A DNA stretch of 61,985 nucleotides, from positions 1 to 61,985 of the forward strand of contig JAFMKA010000005.1 of NCBI GenBank assembly GCA_017853175.1, given 5' to 3'. Position numbers and translations under genes: made by a program. The notes under the pieces are model-generated. The model did no database searches and was not told the DNA's origin. It saw only the letters and a list, made by a program, of their open reading frames with translations. This document shows, in pieces, positions 48,180-60,267 of this stretch. Each line of letters opens with the position of its first letter. Within the stretch, counting starts at the first letter, position 1. The DNA is from Steroidobacteraceae bacterium. GTDB taxonomy: Bacteria; Pseudomonadota; Gammaproteobacteria; Steroidobacterales; Steroidobacteraceae.

Positions 48180-48212
48180 TCGGTCCGTCGTTGGCGTCGG
48201 TTTGAACTCGCC

Positions 48213-49052
48213 GTGCGTCTAAACTGCGCCGGTCGCGAGCTCGACCTGTCTTCCCCTGTTGTTATGGGCGTGCTCAATGTCACGCCCGATTCTTTCTCCG
48301 ATGGCGGACGTTTTGTCGATGTCTCTGCGGCACTCGATCATGCCGAGCGCATGATCGAAGCAGGCGCGGCCATCATCGACGTCGGTGGCGAATCCACACG
48401 GCCCGGTGCTGCGCCGGTCGCGGCCGATGAGGAAATTTGTCGAGTCATTCCGATCATCGAGGGGCTGGTCTCTCGTGGCGCTCGGGTGTCGGTGGATACC
48501 AGTAAACCCGAGGTCATACGGGCGGCACTCTCGGTGGGCGTGCATCTCATCAACGATGTTCGCGCCTTGCAAAGTCCGGGGGCGCTCGAGGCTTCAGCCG
48601 CAGGGTCCGCTGCGATCTGTCTCATGCACATGCAGGGCACTCCGGTCTCGATGCAGAAAGCGCCGGCCTATCAAGACGTCGTGATTGAGGTGACCGACTT
48701 TTTGAAGGCTCGAGTCGAGGCCTGCGTGGCGAGTGGGATCGACCGCAATCGCTTAGTGGTCGATCCTGGTTTCGGATTTGGCAAAACCCTCGACCACAAT
48801 CTTGCGTTGCTGCGCGGTCTTCCGAAGATCGCTGCGGCCATCGGCCTGCCGATTTTGGCCGGTCTTTCGCGTAAATCGATGCTCTCTGAACTCACTGGAC
48901 GCCCGGTGCACGAACGCCTGGCGGGTAGTCTCGCCCTCGCGTTCGCAGCGCTCGAGGGCGGAGCGCGTATCATTCGCTGTCACGACGTGGCGGAAACTTC
49001 TGACGTCGTCAAAGTTTGGGCTGCGGTGCGCGGCCGCGGAGGGGTGACGTGA
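48213..49052 (+). CDS. folP: Dihydropteroate synthase
   Basis: A 279-residue TIM-barrel enzyme of folate synthesis that joins p-aminobenzoate to hydroxymethyl-dihydropterin pyrophosphate. VMGVLNVTPDSFSDGG near residue 20, then IDVGGESTRPGA, and DPGFGFGKTLDHN are family signatures. The start is GTG 48213. The stop overlaps the GTG of glmM (GTGA). The order ftsH-folP-glmM is standard for gammaproteobacteria. Confidence 0.96.
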   Translation: MRLNCAGRELDLSSPVVMGVLNVTPDSFSDGGRFVDVSAALDHAERMIEAGAAIIDVGGESTRPGAAPVAADEEICRVIPIIEGLVSRGARVSVDTSKPEVIRAALSVGVHLINDVRALQSPGALEASAAGSAAICLMHMQGTPVSMQKAPAYQDVVIEVTDFLKARVEACVASGIDRNRLVVDPGFGFGKTLDHNLALLRGLPKIAAAIGLPILAGLSRKSMLSELTGRPVHERLAGSLALAFAALEGGARIIRCHDVAETSDVVKVWAAVRGRGGVT

Positions 49053-50383
49053 GTAGGCAGTATTTCGGGACCGACGGTGTGCGCGGCAAGGTGGGCGAGC
49101 CCCCTCTGACCGTCGACTTCGTGCTGAATCTCGCGAGCGCAGCGGCTCGAGTGCTCGCCCCCGAAGGCGGCAGTGTGCTCATCGGCAAGGACACTCGGCT
49201 GTCGGGTTACATGTTCGAGGCTGCACTCGAAGCAGGCTTCGTCGCGGCCGGTGTCGATGCCATGCTCATCGGGCCACTGCCGACACCCGGTATCGCGTAC
49301 ATGACGCGTCACTTCGGCTGCAAGTTCGGCGTGGTCATCAGTGCCTCGCACAACCCTTACTACGACAACGGGATCAAATTTTTCGACGGACAGGGCAGTA
49401 AGCTTTCCGATGAAGATGAGATCCGCATCGAGGCGGAGCTCGCCAAACCGCCCGTCACTCGCGAATCGAAATTACTCGGTCGAGCCACTCGGGTCGACAA
49501 AACCCGCAAGGAATATCAAAACTTCTGCATCTCGACGATGCCTCGCGGAATCTCGCTCGAAGGCATGAAGATCGTGATCGATTGCGCGCATGGCGCTGGC
49601 TACAAGGTTGCGCCTCGTATTCTGGCAGACCTCGGTGCCGAGATCGTTCCGCTCGGGTGTTCCCCGAACGGTCGCAACATTAACCAAGGCTGCGGCTCGA
49701 CCGCTCCAGAGTTATTGCAGCTGACGGTTCCGGGTGTTCGTGCAACCGTCGGTATCGCACTCGACGGTGATGGCGATCGACTCGTGATGGTCGATCATCT
49801 CGGGCGCAAGGTCGACGGCGATCAATTGCTCTATGTCATCGCGGCCCATCGACATGCGACAGGTCGATTGCAGGGGCCGGTCGTCGGCACCCTCATGACC
49901 AACTACGGACTCGAGCGAGCGCTGCGAGAGCGCGGTATCGAGTTCCATCGGGCAGCAGTGGGCGATCGGTACGTCCTGTCCAAGTTGCGCGAAACCGGAG
50001 GCGTGTTGGGCGGAGAAACGTCGGGTCATCTGCTGACACTCGACTACACCACGACGGGTGATGCCATGATCGCAGCGCTGCAAGTGCTCGCCATCATGCG
50101 CGAGACGGGTCGTCCGCTCGCGGAACTCACCGCCGATCTGACGCTGCTTCCGCAAACGCTCATCAACGTCAAAGTGGCTCGTCGGTTCAATCCGCTCGAA
50201 GTGCCCTCGGTACGATCGGTTCTCGAGAAGGTGGAGCAACAACTTTCGGGGCGCGGGCGCGCCGTGTTGCGCGCCTCGGGAACAGAACCCCTCATTCGCG
50301 TCATGATCGAGGCCGAAGATGGCGCGGAGGCCAAGGCGCTCGCCAACCAACTTGCCGAAGCCGTTCGCTCGGCTGCTCCATAA
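49049..50383 (+). CDS. glmM: Phosphoglucosamine mutase
   Basis: A 444-residue enzyme that interconverts glucosamine-6-P and glucosamine-1-P for UDP-GlcNAc. The N-terminus is RQYFGTDGVRGKVG, the phosphoserine loop is VISASHNPYYDNGIKFF, the metal loop is ALDGDGDRLVMVD and the sugar loop is LGGETSGHLL; a phosphate-binding RASGTEPLIRVMIE ends the protein. GTG 49049 overlaps the folP stop. tpiA starts 19 bases later. Confidence 0.97.
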   Translation: MSRQYFGTDGVRGKVGEPPLTVDFVLNLASAAARVLAPEGGSVLIGKDTRLSGYMFEAALEAGFVAAGVDAMLIGPLPTPGIAYMTRHFGCKFGVVISASHNPYYDNGIKFFDGQGSKLSDEDEIRIEAELAKPPVTRESKLLGRATRVDKTRKEYQNFCISTMPRGISLEGMKIVIDCAHGAGYKVAPRILADLGAEIVPLGCSPNGRNINQGCGSTAPELLQLTVPGVRATVGIALDGDGDRLVMVDHLGRKVDGDQLLYVIAAHRHATGRLQGPVVGTLMTNYGLERALRERGIEFHRAAVGDRYVLSKLRETGGVLGGETSGHLLTLDYTTTGDAMIAALQVLAIMRETGRPLAELTADLTLLPQTLINVKVARRFNPLEVPSVRSVLEKVEQQLSGRGRAVLRASGTEPLIRVMIEAEDGAEAKALANQLAEAVRSAAP

Positions 50384-50402
50384 CCCGTTTTCGGAGTCCT
50401 CA

Positions 50403-51182
50403 ATGAATCGAACGCCGGTCGTCGCGGGCAATTGGAAGATGCACGGCTCGAGAGCCGCGAATGCATCCTTGGTTTCGGGGGTGCTGTCGGGTCTTGCGCC
50501 TCGAGCCGAGCGTGTGGCGGAGGTGGTGTTATGTCCGCCCTTCGTCTACCTCGCCGAGCTCGCCCAGCGGCTCGATCAGACGGGCGTCGGTCTCGGGGCT
50601 CAGGATGTGTGTGCGGAGGCCGGGCAGGGTGCCTTCACGGGTGAAGTGGCTGCACCGATGTTGCGCGAGGTGGGTTGCACCCACGTGATCATCGGCCATT
50701 CCGAGCGTCGTGCCCTGTATGCAGAAACAGACGAATTGGTCGGACGCAAGACGCTCACCGCCTTAGCGGCGGGGCTGACCCCCATCGTGTGCGTCGGGGA
50801 GTTGCTCGAAGAGCGAGACGCCGGTCGGACCCACGAGGTGGTCGGACGGCAGCTCGAGGCAGTTTTACGCGCCCTTCAGGCGGATCCGGGCGGTCTGGCA
50901 GGTCTCGCCCGATGCATCTTGGCGTACGAGCCGGTTTGGGCGATCGGCACAGGTCGAACGGCGACTCCGGAGCAGGCCCAAGATGTCCATGCCTTCATCC
51001 GTGGCCTGATCCAATCCCGGGATGCTAGAATTGGCGGCTCGGTCAGGGTCCTCTACGGAGGCAGCGTCAAACCCGGCAACGCCCGCGAGTTATTCGGGAT
51101 GCCGGATGTCGATGGAGGTCTCATCGGTGGGGCCTCGCTCAAAGCCGAAGACTTCGTCGCGATTGTCGCGGCGACACAGTGA
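50403..51182 (+). CDS. tpiA: Triosephosphate isomerase
   Basis: A 259-residue TIM. It has GNWKMHG (catalytic Lys) near residue 9, the catalytic His in VIIGHSERRALYAE, the catalytic Glu in AYEPVWAIGTGRTATPEQA and the phosphate loop YGGSVKPGNA plus GGLIGGASL. The ATG at 50403 follows CGGAGTCC. The longer frame upstream lies in glmM. secG follows by 19 bases, as in many proteobacteria where tpiA is inserted between glmM and secG. Confidence 0.97.
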   Translation: MNRTPVVAGNWKMHGSRAANASLVSGVLSGLAPRAERVAEVVLCPPFVYLAELAQRLDQTGVGLGAQDVCAEAGQGAFTGEVAAPMLREVGCTHVIIGHSERRALYAETDELVGRKTLTALAAGLTPIVCVGELLEERDAGRTHEVVGRQLEAVLRALQADPGGLAGLARCILAYEPVWAIGTGRTATPEQAQDVHAFIRGLIQSRDARIGGSVRVLYGGSVKPGNARELFGMPDVDGGLIGGASLKAEDFVAIVAATQ

Positions 51183-51201
51183 AGGATCGGAAAAGAATTT
51201 C

Positions 51202-51576
51202 ATGTTGCTGACGGCGCTGACCATCATCCAGGTGTTTTCCTCGCTCGCGATCGTCGCGCTCGTGCTCTTGCAGCGCGGACGTGGCGCGGACGCGGGTGCG
51301 GGCTTTGGTGCGGGCGCATCGGGCAGTGTGTTCGGTGCTCGTGGCGCCACCACGGGGCTTTCGCGCGCGACTGCGGTTTTGGCCGCGGTGTTCATGATCA
51401 ACAGCCTCGCGCTCGCGTGGCTGGGTACGCGACCGAACACAACTCAGACGGAGACCCTGCTCGGTGAGCAGGCTGCGCAGACCGCTCCGACGCCTGCTTC
51501 GGTGACGCCTTCGGCGCCCGTGGAACCGTCGGCTCCAGCGTCGACGACACCAGAGTCGACGACTCCGGCGCAGTAA
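51202..51576 (+). CDS. secG: Protein translocase subunit SecG
   Basis: A 124-residue SecG. Two membrane helices (LTIIQVFSSLAIVALVLLQ and ATAVLAAVFMINSLALAWL) flank the conserved cytoplasmic loop QRGRGADAGAGFGAGASGSVFGARG. The C-terminal half beyond residue 80 is a Ser/Thr/Pro/Ala-rich low-complexity tail. SecG aids SecYE in Sec export. The ATG at 51202 gives the expected N-terminus; the longer frame lies in tpiA. A tRNA gene follows by 15 bases. Confidence 0.93.
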   Translation: MLLTALTIIQVFSSLAIVALVLLQRGRGADAGAGFGAGASGSVFGARGATTGLSRATAVLAAVFMINSLALAWLGTRPNTTQTETLLGEQAAQTAPTPASVTPSAPVEPSAPASTTPESTTPAQ

Positions 51577-51591
51577 GCATCGATCGTTATC

Positions 51592-51676
51592 GCGGACGTG
51601 GTGGAATTGGTAGACACACTAGCTTGAGGGGCTAGCGCCGCAAGGTATGGGAGTTCGAGTCTCCCCGTCCGCACCA
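51592..51676 (+). tRNA. tRNA-Leu (anticodon GAG), CCA encoded
   Basis: An 85-nt class II tRNA. The acceptor stem GCGGACG pairs with CGTCCGC, and CCA is encoded at 51674-51676. The anticodon loop TTGAGGG sits on the stem CTAGC/GCTAG and gives GAG. A long variable arm (CGCCGCAAGGTATG) and the T arm GGGAGTTCGAGTCTCCC are clear. The secG-tRNA-Leu linkage is common in gammaproteobacteria. Confidence 0.95.
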
Positions 51677-51692
51677 AACTCGATCAACATCC

Positions 51693-51701
51693 TGTTACAA
51701 T
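51693..51701 (+). promoter_or_regulatory. Extended -10 promoter of the nuo operon
   Basis: TGTTACAAT, an extended -10 (TG, one base, TACAAT at 51696-51701), lies 17 bases after the tRNA end and about 63 bases before nuoA. No good -35 is visible, as allowed for extended -10 promoters. Confidence 0.45.
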
Positions 51702-51721
51702 TCGCGCGCTTGAAGCACGGG

Positions 51722-51733
51722 GGTTACGTAACC
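51722..51733. repeat. 12-bp palindrome in the nuo leader
   Basis: GGTTACGTAACC is a perfect palindrome between the putative nuo promoter and nuoA, about 20 bases after the expected start point. It may be an operator; no regulator is assigned. Confidence 0.4.
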
Positions 51734-51764
51734 GTAGGTTGCGTTCGTGCAAGGGCGTACTCGA

Positions 51765-52133
51765 ATGCTGTCGAACTATCTGCCTGCACTCATCTTTCTT
51801 GGCGTGGCCTCGGGCCTCGCAGCCGTATTGCTGGTTCTCGGCAGCGGATTCGGTCGCTATTTCTCCCGCGCTCCCAAAGACGCCGAAAAATTATCAGCCT
51901 ACGAGTGTGGCTTCGAGGCCTTCGAAGACACGCGCATGAAGTTCGATGTGCGCTACTACCTCGTCGCCATACTCTTCATCGTCTTCGATCTCGAGATCGC
52001 GTTCCTCTTTCCCTGGGCTGTTTCACTCGACTCGATCGGTGGATTCGGTCTGATCGCAATGGGCATCTTTCTCGCCATCTTGGTGGTGGGGTTCATTTAC
52101 GAGTGGAAGAAAGGAGCGCTGGAGTGGGACTGA
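51765..52133 (+). CDS. nuoA: NADH-quinone oxidoreductase subunit A
   Basis: A 122-residue complex I membrane subunit with three helices. [41 protein letters not shown] is the conserved core loop and second helix. ATG 51765 is preferred to GTG 51747. It opens the nuo operon; the start of nuoB overlaps its end by ten bases. Confidence 0.95.
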   Translation: MLSNYLPALIFLGVASGLAAVLLVLGSGFGRYFSRAPKDAEKLSAYECGFEAFEDTRMKFDVRYYLVAILFIVFDLEIAFLFPWAVSLDSIGGFGLIAMGIFLAILVVGFIYEWKKGALEWD

Positions 52134-52621
52134 CCGAAGAGGCGCCAGCCCACGAATTCGCCCAGCGCGGTTTCGTGACGACCCAGGTCGATAATCTCGT
52201 CAACTGGGCGCGAACGGGGTCACTCTGGCCGATGACTTTCGGCCTCGCCTGTTGCGCGGTCGAAATGATGCACGCGGGCGCGTCTCGCTACGATCTCGAC
52301 CGTTTCGGCGTCGTGTTCCGTCCGAGTCCTCGTCAGTCCGACGTCATGATCGTCGCGGGCACGCTGGTCAACAAAATGGCTCCGGCGCTGCGGAAGGTAT
52401 ACGACCAGATGGCCGAGCCGCGTTGGGTGATTTCAATGGGTTCGTGTGCGAACGGTGGTGGGTACTATCACTACTCATACGCCGTCGTTCGGGGGTGCGA
52501 TCGCATCGTGCCCGTTGATGTATACGTGCCGGGCTGTCCGCCCACGGCCGAGGCGCTGCTCTACGGCATCATCCAGCTCCAAAAGAAAATCGCTCGGACG
52601 AGCTCGGTGGTGAGCCCGTGA
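52124..52621 (+). CDS. nuoB: NADH-quinone oxidoreductase subunit B
   Basis: A 165-residue subunit holding the N2 [4Fe-4S] cluster, with Cys residues in [19 protein letters not shown] and [14 protein letters not shown]. The GTG at 52124 has AAGGAG upstream and lies inside the last codons of nuoA. A longer frame begins in the tRNA and is rejected. The stop overlaps the GTG start of nuoC (GTGA). Confidence 0.96.
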   Translation: MGLTEEAPAHEFAQRGFVTTQVDNLVNWARTGSLWPMTFGLACCAVEMMHAGASRYDLDRFGVVFRPSPRQSDVMIVAGTLVNKMAPALRKVYDQMAEPRWVISMGSCANGGGYYHYSYAVVRGCDRIVPVDVYVPGCPPTAEALLYGIIQLQKKIARTSSVVSP

Positions 52622-53322
52622 CCGCATCGGCTTGGGAAGAGCTATTACCGACCGTATTCGGAGATTCGGCGCGTCGCGTCGCATCGCTTCCCGATGAAGT
52701 CACGATCGAGTGCGATGCGCCGCAACTTTTAGCCGTCGCGACGGCGCTGCGAGATCATCCGCAACTCGGCTTCGACACGCTCGTCGATCTCTGTGGCGTC
52801 GACTACCTCCATTACGGTCGATCCGAGTGGAAGACTTTTTCGGCCACGGGCTCGGGTTTCTCGCGGGGCGTTGATCGAAAAGCTGTGCAAGAGGGTTGCG
52901 AGCCCGGGCGCCGTTTTGCCGTCGTGACGCACTTGTTGTCGGTCAAGTTCAATCGCCGACTGCGTCTTCGCGTGTTTTGTCACGATAACGACGAGCCGAT
53001 GGTCGACTCGCTCGTGAGTATCTGGGCATCAGCGAACTGGTTCGAGCGCGAGGCGTTCGACCTTTTTGGCATTCTTTTTAAGGGGCATCCGGATCTGCGT
53101 CGCATCCTCACCGACTACGGTTTCATCGGTCATCCGTTCCGCAAAGATTTCCCGCTCATCGGCAATGTCGAGGTGCGATACGACCCGCAAAAGCAACGGG
53201 TGGTTTACGAGCCGGTGAGTATCGAGCCGCGTACGCTCGTTCCGCGCGTCATTCGGCATGACAATCGATACGACCCGGCGCTGATTGGCCGTCCAGAAAG
53301 CGACGCGAAGGCAGCGGGCTGA
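52618..53322 (+). CDS. nuoC: NADH-quinone oxidoreductase subunit C
   Basis: A 234-residue 30-kDa subunit. Its core shows [49 protein letters not shown] and [19 protein letters not shown]. An insert of about 35 residues ([21 protein letters not shown]) follows the first motif, as in beta- and some gammaproteobacteria. It is separate from nuoD, unlike the E. coli nuoCD fusion. Confidence 0.95.
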   Translation: MTASAWEELLPTVFGDSARRVASLPDEVTIECDAPQLLAVATALRDHPQLGFDTLVDLCGVDYLHYGRSEWKTFSATGSGFSRGVDRKAVQEGCEPGRRFAVVTHLLSVKFNRRLRLRVFCHDNDEPMVDSLVSIWASANWFEREAFDLFGILFKGHPDLRRILTDYGFIGHPFRKDFPLIGNVEVRYDPQKQRVVYEPVSIEPRTLVPRVIRHDNRYDPALIGRPESDAKAAG

Positions 53323-53326
53323 CGCC

Positions 53327-54576
<1,250 letters not shown>

Positions 54577-54580
<4 letters not shown>

Positions 54581-55128
54581 GCCTTTCGACGAATCGGGTG
54601 CCGACGAGTGATGGGCAATTCTTCGAGCCGGGAAACGGTGAAAAGGTCGCGCTACTCACGGAGCACACCCGTCACGAAATCGACGGTTGGATCTCTCGAT
54701 TTCCGGCGGGTCGGCAACGCTCGGCGACCTTGTCCGCGCTGCGTTTCGTGCAGGAGCAAAACAACGGCTTCCTGACGCCCGAGCTCATGGATGCGGTGGC
54801 GGAGTACCTCAAGCTCCCTTCGATTCAGGTGTACGAGGTTGCCACGTTCTATTCGATGTTCGAAACGCACCCATGCGGTCGTCATCACGTGAGCGTGTGT
54901 ACGAACATCAGTTGTTGGCTCAATGGCGCAGAAGACATTCTCGCGCATTGCGAGCGCAAGCTCGGCATCAAGGTCGGTGAGAGCACTTCAGATCAAAGAA
55001 TTTTCCTCAAAAAGGAAGAGGAGTGCCTCGCAGCCTGCACTGGGGCACCCATGATGATGGTCGATCACGTTTTTCACGAGCATCTGACGCCGGCGAAGGT
55101 CGACGAGATTCTCGATGGTCTCAAGTGA
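54577..55128 (+). CDS. nuoE: NADH-quinone oxidoreductase subunit E
   Basis: A 183-residue 24-kDa subunit with the N1a [2Fe-2S] cluster. The four cysteines lie in [12 protein letters not shown] (CxxxxC) and [12 protein letters not shown] (CxxxC). The N-terminus lacks a recognisable motif for about 20 residues. The start overlaps the nuoD stop; nuoF begins about ten bases after the end. Confidence 0.95.
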
Positions 55129-55138
55129 GTCACTCGGC

Positions 55139-56461
55139 ATGAGCAACGCATCAGAAACTTGGCGTGACCGAATGAACCTCGTGGTGTTCGAGCCGCTCGC
55201 GAGAGAGCGCTCCTGGACACTCGAGAGCTATCTCAAAATCGGCGGCTACTCGTCGTGGAAAAAAATCCTCGCCGGTGAGTTGACGCGTGAGCAAGTCATC
55301 GACGCCGTCAAGGCGAGCGGTCTTCGTGGGCGCGGCGGCGCTGGGTTTCCGACCGGCACCAAGTGGAGCTTCATGCCGCGCAATGCGCCGATTCAGAAGT
55401 ATGCCGTCTGCAACTCTGACGAGAGTGAGCCGGGTACCTGTCACGATCGAGACATCCTTCGTTTCAACCCTCACTCGCTCGTGGAGGGCATGGCCATCGG
55501 CGGTTATGCGATGGGTGCGACGGTGGGCTACAACTATATTCGCGGTGAGTTTTTGGGTGAGCCTGTTCCGCGTTTCGAAGCTGCGGTCAAAGAAGCGTAC
55601 GCCGCAGGTTTGCTCGGCAAAAACGTGCAGGGCTCGGGAATCGACTTCGATCTATTCACCTTCGTGGGCGCGGGCGCCTATATCTGCGGTGAAGAGACGG
55701 CCTTGCTCGAGTCGCTCGAAGGCAAGCAGGGCAAACCGCGTTTCAAGCCGCCGTTTCCTGCGGCGTTCGGGCTCTACGGTAAGCCCACGACGATTAACAA
55801 CACTCAGAGCTACGCGTCGGTACCGACGATCTTGCGTAAGGGCCCCGAGTGGTTCGCCAAACTCGGCACCACGAACGCGGGCGGTACGGTGATTTTCTCC
55901 GTGTCGGGACACGTCGAGAAGCCCGGCAACTACGAGTTGCCTTTGGGTATACCGTTTCGTGACCTGCTCGAAATTGCCGGTGGCGTAAGAGGCGGTCGAA
56001 AGCTGAAGGCCGTGATTCCCGGCGGTTCCTCCGTCAAGGTGGTCCCGGCGGACGTGATGATGGGCGTGAATATGGACTACGACTCGCTGAGGGGCGTGGG
56101 GTCCTCGGTGGGGTCGGCAGCGGTCATTGTCATGGACGAGACCACCTGCATGGTTCGAGCCCTCGAACGTATTTCGCGCTTCTACAAATCTGAGTCTTGC
56201 GGTCAGTGCACGCCTTGCCGAGAGGGCACGGGCTGGCTCAACCGCGTGCTCAAACGAATCATCGCGGGGCAGGGTCGTATGGACGACCTTCAGTTGCTCG
56301 TCGATGTGGCCAACCGAATCGAGGGTCACACGATTTGCGCGCTGGGTGATGCGGCTGCGTGGCCGGTGCAGAGCTTCGTTCAAAAATTCCGCCACGAGTT
56401 CGAATACATGATTCAGCACGGGGGACGCAGCCTCGTCGATGGACAACGGGAGGCGGCTTAA
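55139..56461 (+). CDS. nuoF: NADH-quinone oxidoreductase subunit F
   Basis: A 440-residue 51-kDa subunit that binds NADH, FMN and cluster N3. [20 protein letters not shown] is the NADH/FMN loop, [16 protein letters not shown] and [15 protein letters not shown] follow, and [15 protein letters not shown] holds three cluster cysteines with the fourth in [13 protein letters not shown] 55139 is chosen; ATG 55115 (overlapping nuoE) and ATG 55172 are alternatives. Confidence 0.96.
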   Translation: MSNASETWRDRMNLVVFEPLARERSWTLESYLKIGGYSSWKKILAGELTREQVIDAVKASGLRGRGGAGFPTGTKWSFMPRNAPIQKYAVCNSDESEPGTCHDRDILRFNPHSLVEGMAIGGYAMGATVGYNYIRGEFLGEPVPRFEAAVKEAYAAGLLGKNVQGSGIDFDLFTFVGAGAYICGEETALLESLEGKQGKPRFKPPFPAAFGLYGKPTTINNTQSYASVPTILRKGPEWFAKLGTTNAGGTVIFSVSGHVEKPGNYELPLGIPFRDLLEIAGGVRGGRKLKAVIPGGSSVKVVPADVMMGVNMDYDSLRGVGSSVGSAAVIVMDETTCMVRALERISRFYKSESCGQCTPCREGTGWLNRVLKRIIAGQGRMDDLQLLVDVANRIEGHTICALGDAAAWPVQSFVQKFRHEFEYMIQHGGRSLVDGQREAA

Positions 56462-56478
56462 GCCGCACGCATCAGGAC

Positions 56479-58698
56479 ATGGCAGCGAATCCGCAAGACG
56501 ATCTGATCAACGTCGAAGTTGACGGCACTCCCGTCAAAGCCCGGAAGGGCGCGATGATCATCCACGTCACCGATCAGCACGGCGCTTACGTGCCGCGCTT
56601 CTGCTATCACGACAAGCTCCCGGTCGCAGCCAATTGCCGCATGTGCCTCGTGGAAGTCGAGAAGGCTCCGAAGCCATTGCCCGCGTGCGCCACACCCGTG
56701 GCCGAGGGCATGAAGATCTTCACCCGCTCGAAGGCCGCGATCGGCGCGCAGAAGGCGACGATGGAGTTCTTGCTCATCAATCACCCGCTTGATTGTCCGA
56801 TTTGCGATCAGGGCGGCGAGTGCGAGCTACAAGATCTCGCCCTTGGGTTCGGCCGCGATATTTCGCGCTTCACTGAGCGAAAGCGTGTCGTCAAAGATAA
56901 AAATCTAGGCCCGCTCGTCTCGACCGACATGACCCGCTGTATCCACTGCACGCGCTGCGTGCGATTCGGGCAGGACATCGCGGGCATTCCCGAACTTGGA
57001 ACGACCGGGCGCGGCGAGAATATGGAGATCGGCACCTGGATCGAGCGCAGTGTCGATCACGAGTTGTCGGGCAATATCATCGATCTTTGTCCGGTCGGTG
57101 CGCTCAACTCTAAGCCGTTCCGGTATCAGGGCCGATCCTGGGAGATGACTCAGATACCGTTTGTGTCGCCGCACGACGGTATTGGCTCGAACCTGTTCGG
57201 GCATGTGCTTCGCGGAAAATTGAAGCGCGTAGTGCCACGCGCCAACGATGACATTAACGAAACTTGGATCGCCGATCGCGACCGTTTCAGCTATGAAGGC
57301 CTGCACTCCGATGATCGGCTCACGAAGCCGATGCTTCGCGAGGGCGCGATCTGGCGTGAAGTCGAATGGGATGAGGCGCTATCGGCGGCGGCGCGTGGTT
57401 TGCGTGCTTCGGGCGCTTCGATCGGCACCTTGGTGCACCCCTCGAGCACCATTGAAGAGATGTATCTTGCGGCGCGTCTCACGCGCGGTCTCGGTTCTTC
57501 AAACGTCGATCATCGGCTTCGAACACGCGACTTCCGTGATCGCTCAGCAGATCCGGTACGTCCGTCCCTGGGTTCGTCTCTGGCAGACGTCGAGACCCGG
57601 TCGGGCGTGCTCGTCATCGGATCGAACCTTCGGTCAGAAATGCCGCTGCTCGCGCATCGACTTCGCAAGGCTGTCGTGCGATCGCAGGCGAAGGTCGCCT
57701 TCGTCGATTCGCGTGCGCGAGAATATCGATTCCCGGTCGAGACGCAGATTGCTCGAGTGCCGTCCGAATGGGTGCACGAACTGGCTGGAATTCTCGCCGC
57801 CACCTGCGAGGTCACCGGTTCACAACCGGGGGCGACTTACGCCGCATTGTTACGCGGTGTGAGCCCGACCGACGCCCAACGCGCTGCGGCGAGAGCTCTG
57901 TGTCACGGAAACTCTCGCGCCGTGTGGCTTGGAGCGATGGCGCTTCGACACCCCGCTGCGGTCGATCTTCGATCGATCGCGTGCGAGATCGCCCGAATGA
58001 GTGGAGCGACATTCGGACTGCTCGCAGAGGGGGCCAACGCCGCCGGCGCGTGGCTGGCCGGGGCTGTGCCCCATCGTCAGGCGGGTGGAGTCGCGGTCTC
58101 CGATTCGTCGGGCCTCGATGCGTGCGGCATGCTCGAGACGCCACAACGCGCCTATCTGTTAGTGGGTGCCATCGAGCCGTCGGCCGATATGGCTGATCCT
58201 GCGCTCGCAGAGCGAGCCCTCAGTTCTGCCGCGTGCGTCATCTGCGTGACTCCCTTCGTCACCGACGAAATCAAAAAATTCGCCCATGTGTTGCTGCCCA
58301 TGGGAAGTTTTGCCGAGACGTCTGGGACGTATGTCAATCTCGAGGGTCGTTGGCAGAGTCAGACGGGGCTTTCGAAGTCGCCCGGCGAAGCGCGTCCGGG
58401 TTGGAAGATTCTTCGGGTACTCGGCAATCAATTGGAACTCTCGGGTTTCGATTATCAAAGTTCCGAAGATCTTCGCGAAGAGCTCTCGGGAGTCATCACG
58501 GAGCGCGCCGGCGCGGCGGTCTCACTCGCGCTCGTCACGCATCATGTGCCGGCGATCGCTGCGATTGCCGCATCGGCTGATCTCGACCTCGGTTCGCTGG
58601 ATGTCCCGATGTATGACATCGATGCCGTGTTGCGTCGCAGTCCCGCGCTACAGCAGACGGCGATTGCGAAGGCGGCCAAAGCGGGGAGAGCAGTTTGA
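56479..58698 (+). CDS. nuoG: NADH-quinone oxidoreductase subunit G
   Basis: A 739-residue 75-kDa subunit. The N-terminal [2Fe-2S] ferredoxin domain shows [22 protein letters not shown]; next come the His-Cys3 cluster ([19 protein letters not shown]) and the N4 type cysteines ([36 protein letters not shown]). The C-terminal 500 residues are a degenerate molybdopterin-oxidoreductase domain. The frame runs upstream inside nuoF; ATG 56479 is the start. Confidence 0.96.
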   Translation: MAANPQDDLINVEVDGTPVKARKGAMIIHVTDQHGAYVPRFCYHDKLPVAANCRMCLVEVEKAPKPLPACATPVAEGMKIFTRSKAAIGAQKATMEFLLINHPLDCPICDQGGECELQDLALGFGRDISRFTERKRVVKDKNLGPLVSTDMTRCIHCTRCVRFGQDIAGIPELGTTGRGENMEIGTWIERSVDHELSGNIIDLCPVGALNSKPFRYQGRSWEMTQIPFVSPHDGIGSNLFGHVLRGKLKRVVPRANDDINETWIADRDRFSYEGLHSDDRLTKPMLREGAIWREVEWDEALSAAARGLRASGASIGTLVHPSSTIEEMYLAARLTRGLGSSNVDHRLRTRDFRDRSADPVRPSLGSSLADVETRSGVLVIGSNLRSEMPLLAHRLRKAVVRSQAKVAFVDSRAREYRFPVETQIARVPSEWVHELAGILAATCEVTGSQPGATYAALLRGVSPTDAQRAAARALCHGNSRAVWLGAMALRHPAAVDLRSIACEIARMSGATFGLLAEGANAAGAWLAGAVPHRQAGGVAVSDSSGLDACGMLETPQRAYLLVGAIEPSADMADPALAERALSSAACVICVTPFVTDEIKKFAHVLLPMGSFAETSGTYVNLEGRWQSQTGLSKSPGEARPGWKILRVLGNQLELSGFDYQSSEDLREELSGVITERAGAAVSLALVTHHVPAIAAIAASADLDLGSLDVPMYDIDAVLRRSPALQQTAIAKAAKAGRAV

Positions 58699-59753
58699 TG
58701 TCCGAGTTCCTCGCCGTGTGGTCGTCACTACCTGAGTACATCCGGACGTCGGTCTGGATTCTCATCGTCACGGTGGCGGTCATTCTGTCGGTGGCGTTCA
58801 CAACGCTGTGGGAACGCAAGTTCATCGGCTGGATCCAGCTTCGAAAGGGTCCAAATAGAGTCGGGAGCTTTTTTGGGCTGGTCCCAGGCATCTTTCAGCC
58901 CTTCGCCGATGTCATCAAGCTGTTGCTCAAAGAAGTCGTCGTTCCGTCGGCCTCCAATAAATGGTTGTTCCGGGTGGCGCCCGCCATCACGCTGATTCCT
59001 GCCTTCGCCGCCTGGGCGGTGATGCCGCTCGACCCTAACCTCGTCATCGCCGATATCGATGCGGGCTTGCTATACATCCTTTCGCTGACCTCCGTCGGCG
59101 TATACGGCGTCATCCTCGCGGGTTGGGCAGCCAACTCCAAATATGCGTTCCTCGGCGCCATGCGCTCGGCCGCGCAAGTCGTGGCGTATGAAATCGCGAT
59201 GGGTTTCGCGCTCGTCGGCGTCGTCATGGCGGCGGGCACCTTGAACCTTGGCGATATCGTTCGAGCGCAGCAGGGCGGGCTCGGCAACTGGTTCTTTATC
59301 TGGTTGTTTCCGCTCTTCGTCGTGTACGTGATCGCCGGTGTCGCTGAGACAAACCGCGCACCGTTCGACGTCGCCGAGGGTGAGTCCGAAATCGTTGCTG
59401 GCTTTCACGTTGAATATTCGGGGATCGCGTTCGCGCTGTTCTTCTTGGCGGAATACGCCAACATGATTTTGATTTCTGCACTCACCGCGGTGTTTTTTCT
59501 CGGTGGTTGGTTGAGTCCCTTCGACGGACTCTTGGCCGCCGATCATCCGCTCGCAGTGCCTGGCTTCCACTGGCTGTTCCTGAAACTGTTTTTCTTCCTC
59601 ACTTGTTTCATGTGGTACCGCGCGACTTTTCCTCGCTATCGCTACGACCAAATCATGCGCCTCGGCTGGAAGGTTCTGATTCCGGTGACGCTGGTGTGGA
59701 TCACGGTGGAGGGGGTCATGGTTTGGTTTGGCGTCGGACCCTGGAGCCGCTGA
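58698..59753 (+). CDS. nuoH: NADH-quinone oxidoreductase subunit H
   Basis: A 351-residue membrane subunit with about eight helices. [41 protein letters not shown] is the conserved quinone-site loop, and [27 protein letters not shown] another. ATG 58698 overlaps the nuoG stop by one base (TGATG). Confidence 0.96.
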   Translation: MSEFLAVWSSLPEYIRTSVWILIVTVAVILSVAFTTLWERKFIGWIQLRKGPNRVGSFFGLVPGIFQPFADVIKLLLKEVVVPSASNKWLFRVAPAITLIPAFAAWAVMPLDPNLVIADIDAGLLYILSLTSVGVYGVILAGWAANSKYAFLGAMRSAAQVVAYEIAMGFALVGVVMAAGTLNLGDIVRAQQGGLGNWFFIWLFPLFVVYVIAGVAETNRAPFDVAEGESEIVAGFHVEYSGIAFALFFLAEYANMILISALTAVFFLGGWLSPFDGLLAADHPLAVPGFHWLFLKLFFFLTCFMWYRATFPRYRYDQIMRLGWKVLIPVTLVWITVEGVMVWFGVGPWSR

Positions 59754-59754
59754 T

Positions 59755-60240
59755 ATGGCATTGCGCAGTATCGCCAAGACGTTTTTGCTCACCGAGTTGC
59801 TCGCCGGCATGTCGCTGACGGCGCGGACGTTGTTTCGTAAAAAAGTCACGGTCAACTATCCGGAAGAGAAGACGCCGCAGTCACCGCGATTTCGCGGCTT
59901 GCATGCGCTGCGTCGGTACGCGAACGGTGAAGAACGCTGCATCGCGTGCAAGTTGTGCGAGGCCGTGTGCCCCGCGCTCGCCATCACCATCGAATCGGAC
60001 GTGTCAGCCGATGGCACGCGACGCACGACGCGTTATGACATCGACCTGTTTAAGTGCATCTATTGCGGTTTTTGCGAAGAGGCGTGTCCGGTCGATGCCA
60101 TCGTCGAAACCCGCATTCATGAGTACCACATGGAAAATCGTGGTGAGAACATCATGACCAAGGACAAGCTGCTCGCCGTGGGCGATCGGTACGCTGCGCT
60201 CATTGCCGCCGATAAAGCGGCCGACGCGCGCTACCGGTAA
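59755..60240 (+). CDS. nuoI: NADH-quinone oxidoreductase subunit I
   Basis: A 161-residue protein with two [4Fe-4S] ferredoxin motifs, [12 protein letters not shown] and [12 protein letters not shown] (clusters N6a and N6b). It carries electrons from NuoG to NuoB. ATG 59755 lies one base after nuoH; an upstream in-frame ATG at 59728 is inside nuoH. Confidence 0.96.
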   Translation: MALRSIAKTFLLTELLAGMSLTARTLFRKKVTVNYPEEKTPQSPRFRGLHALRRYANGEERCIACKLCEAVCPALAITIESDVSADGTRRTTRYDIDLFKCIYCGFCEEACPVDAIVETRIHEYHMENRGENIMTKDKLLAVGDRYAALIAADKAADARYR

Positions 60241-60267
60241 GCGCGGTGAAATCGGGGAGGAATTCGG

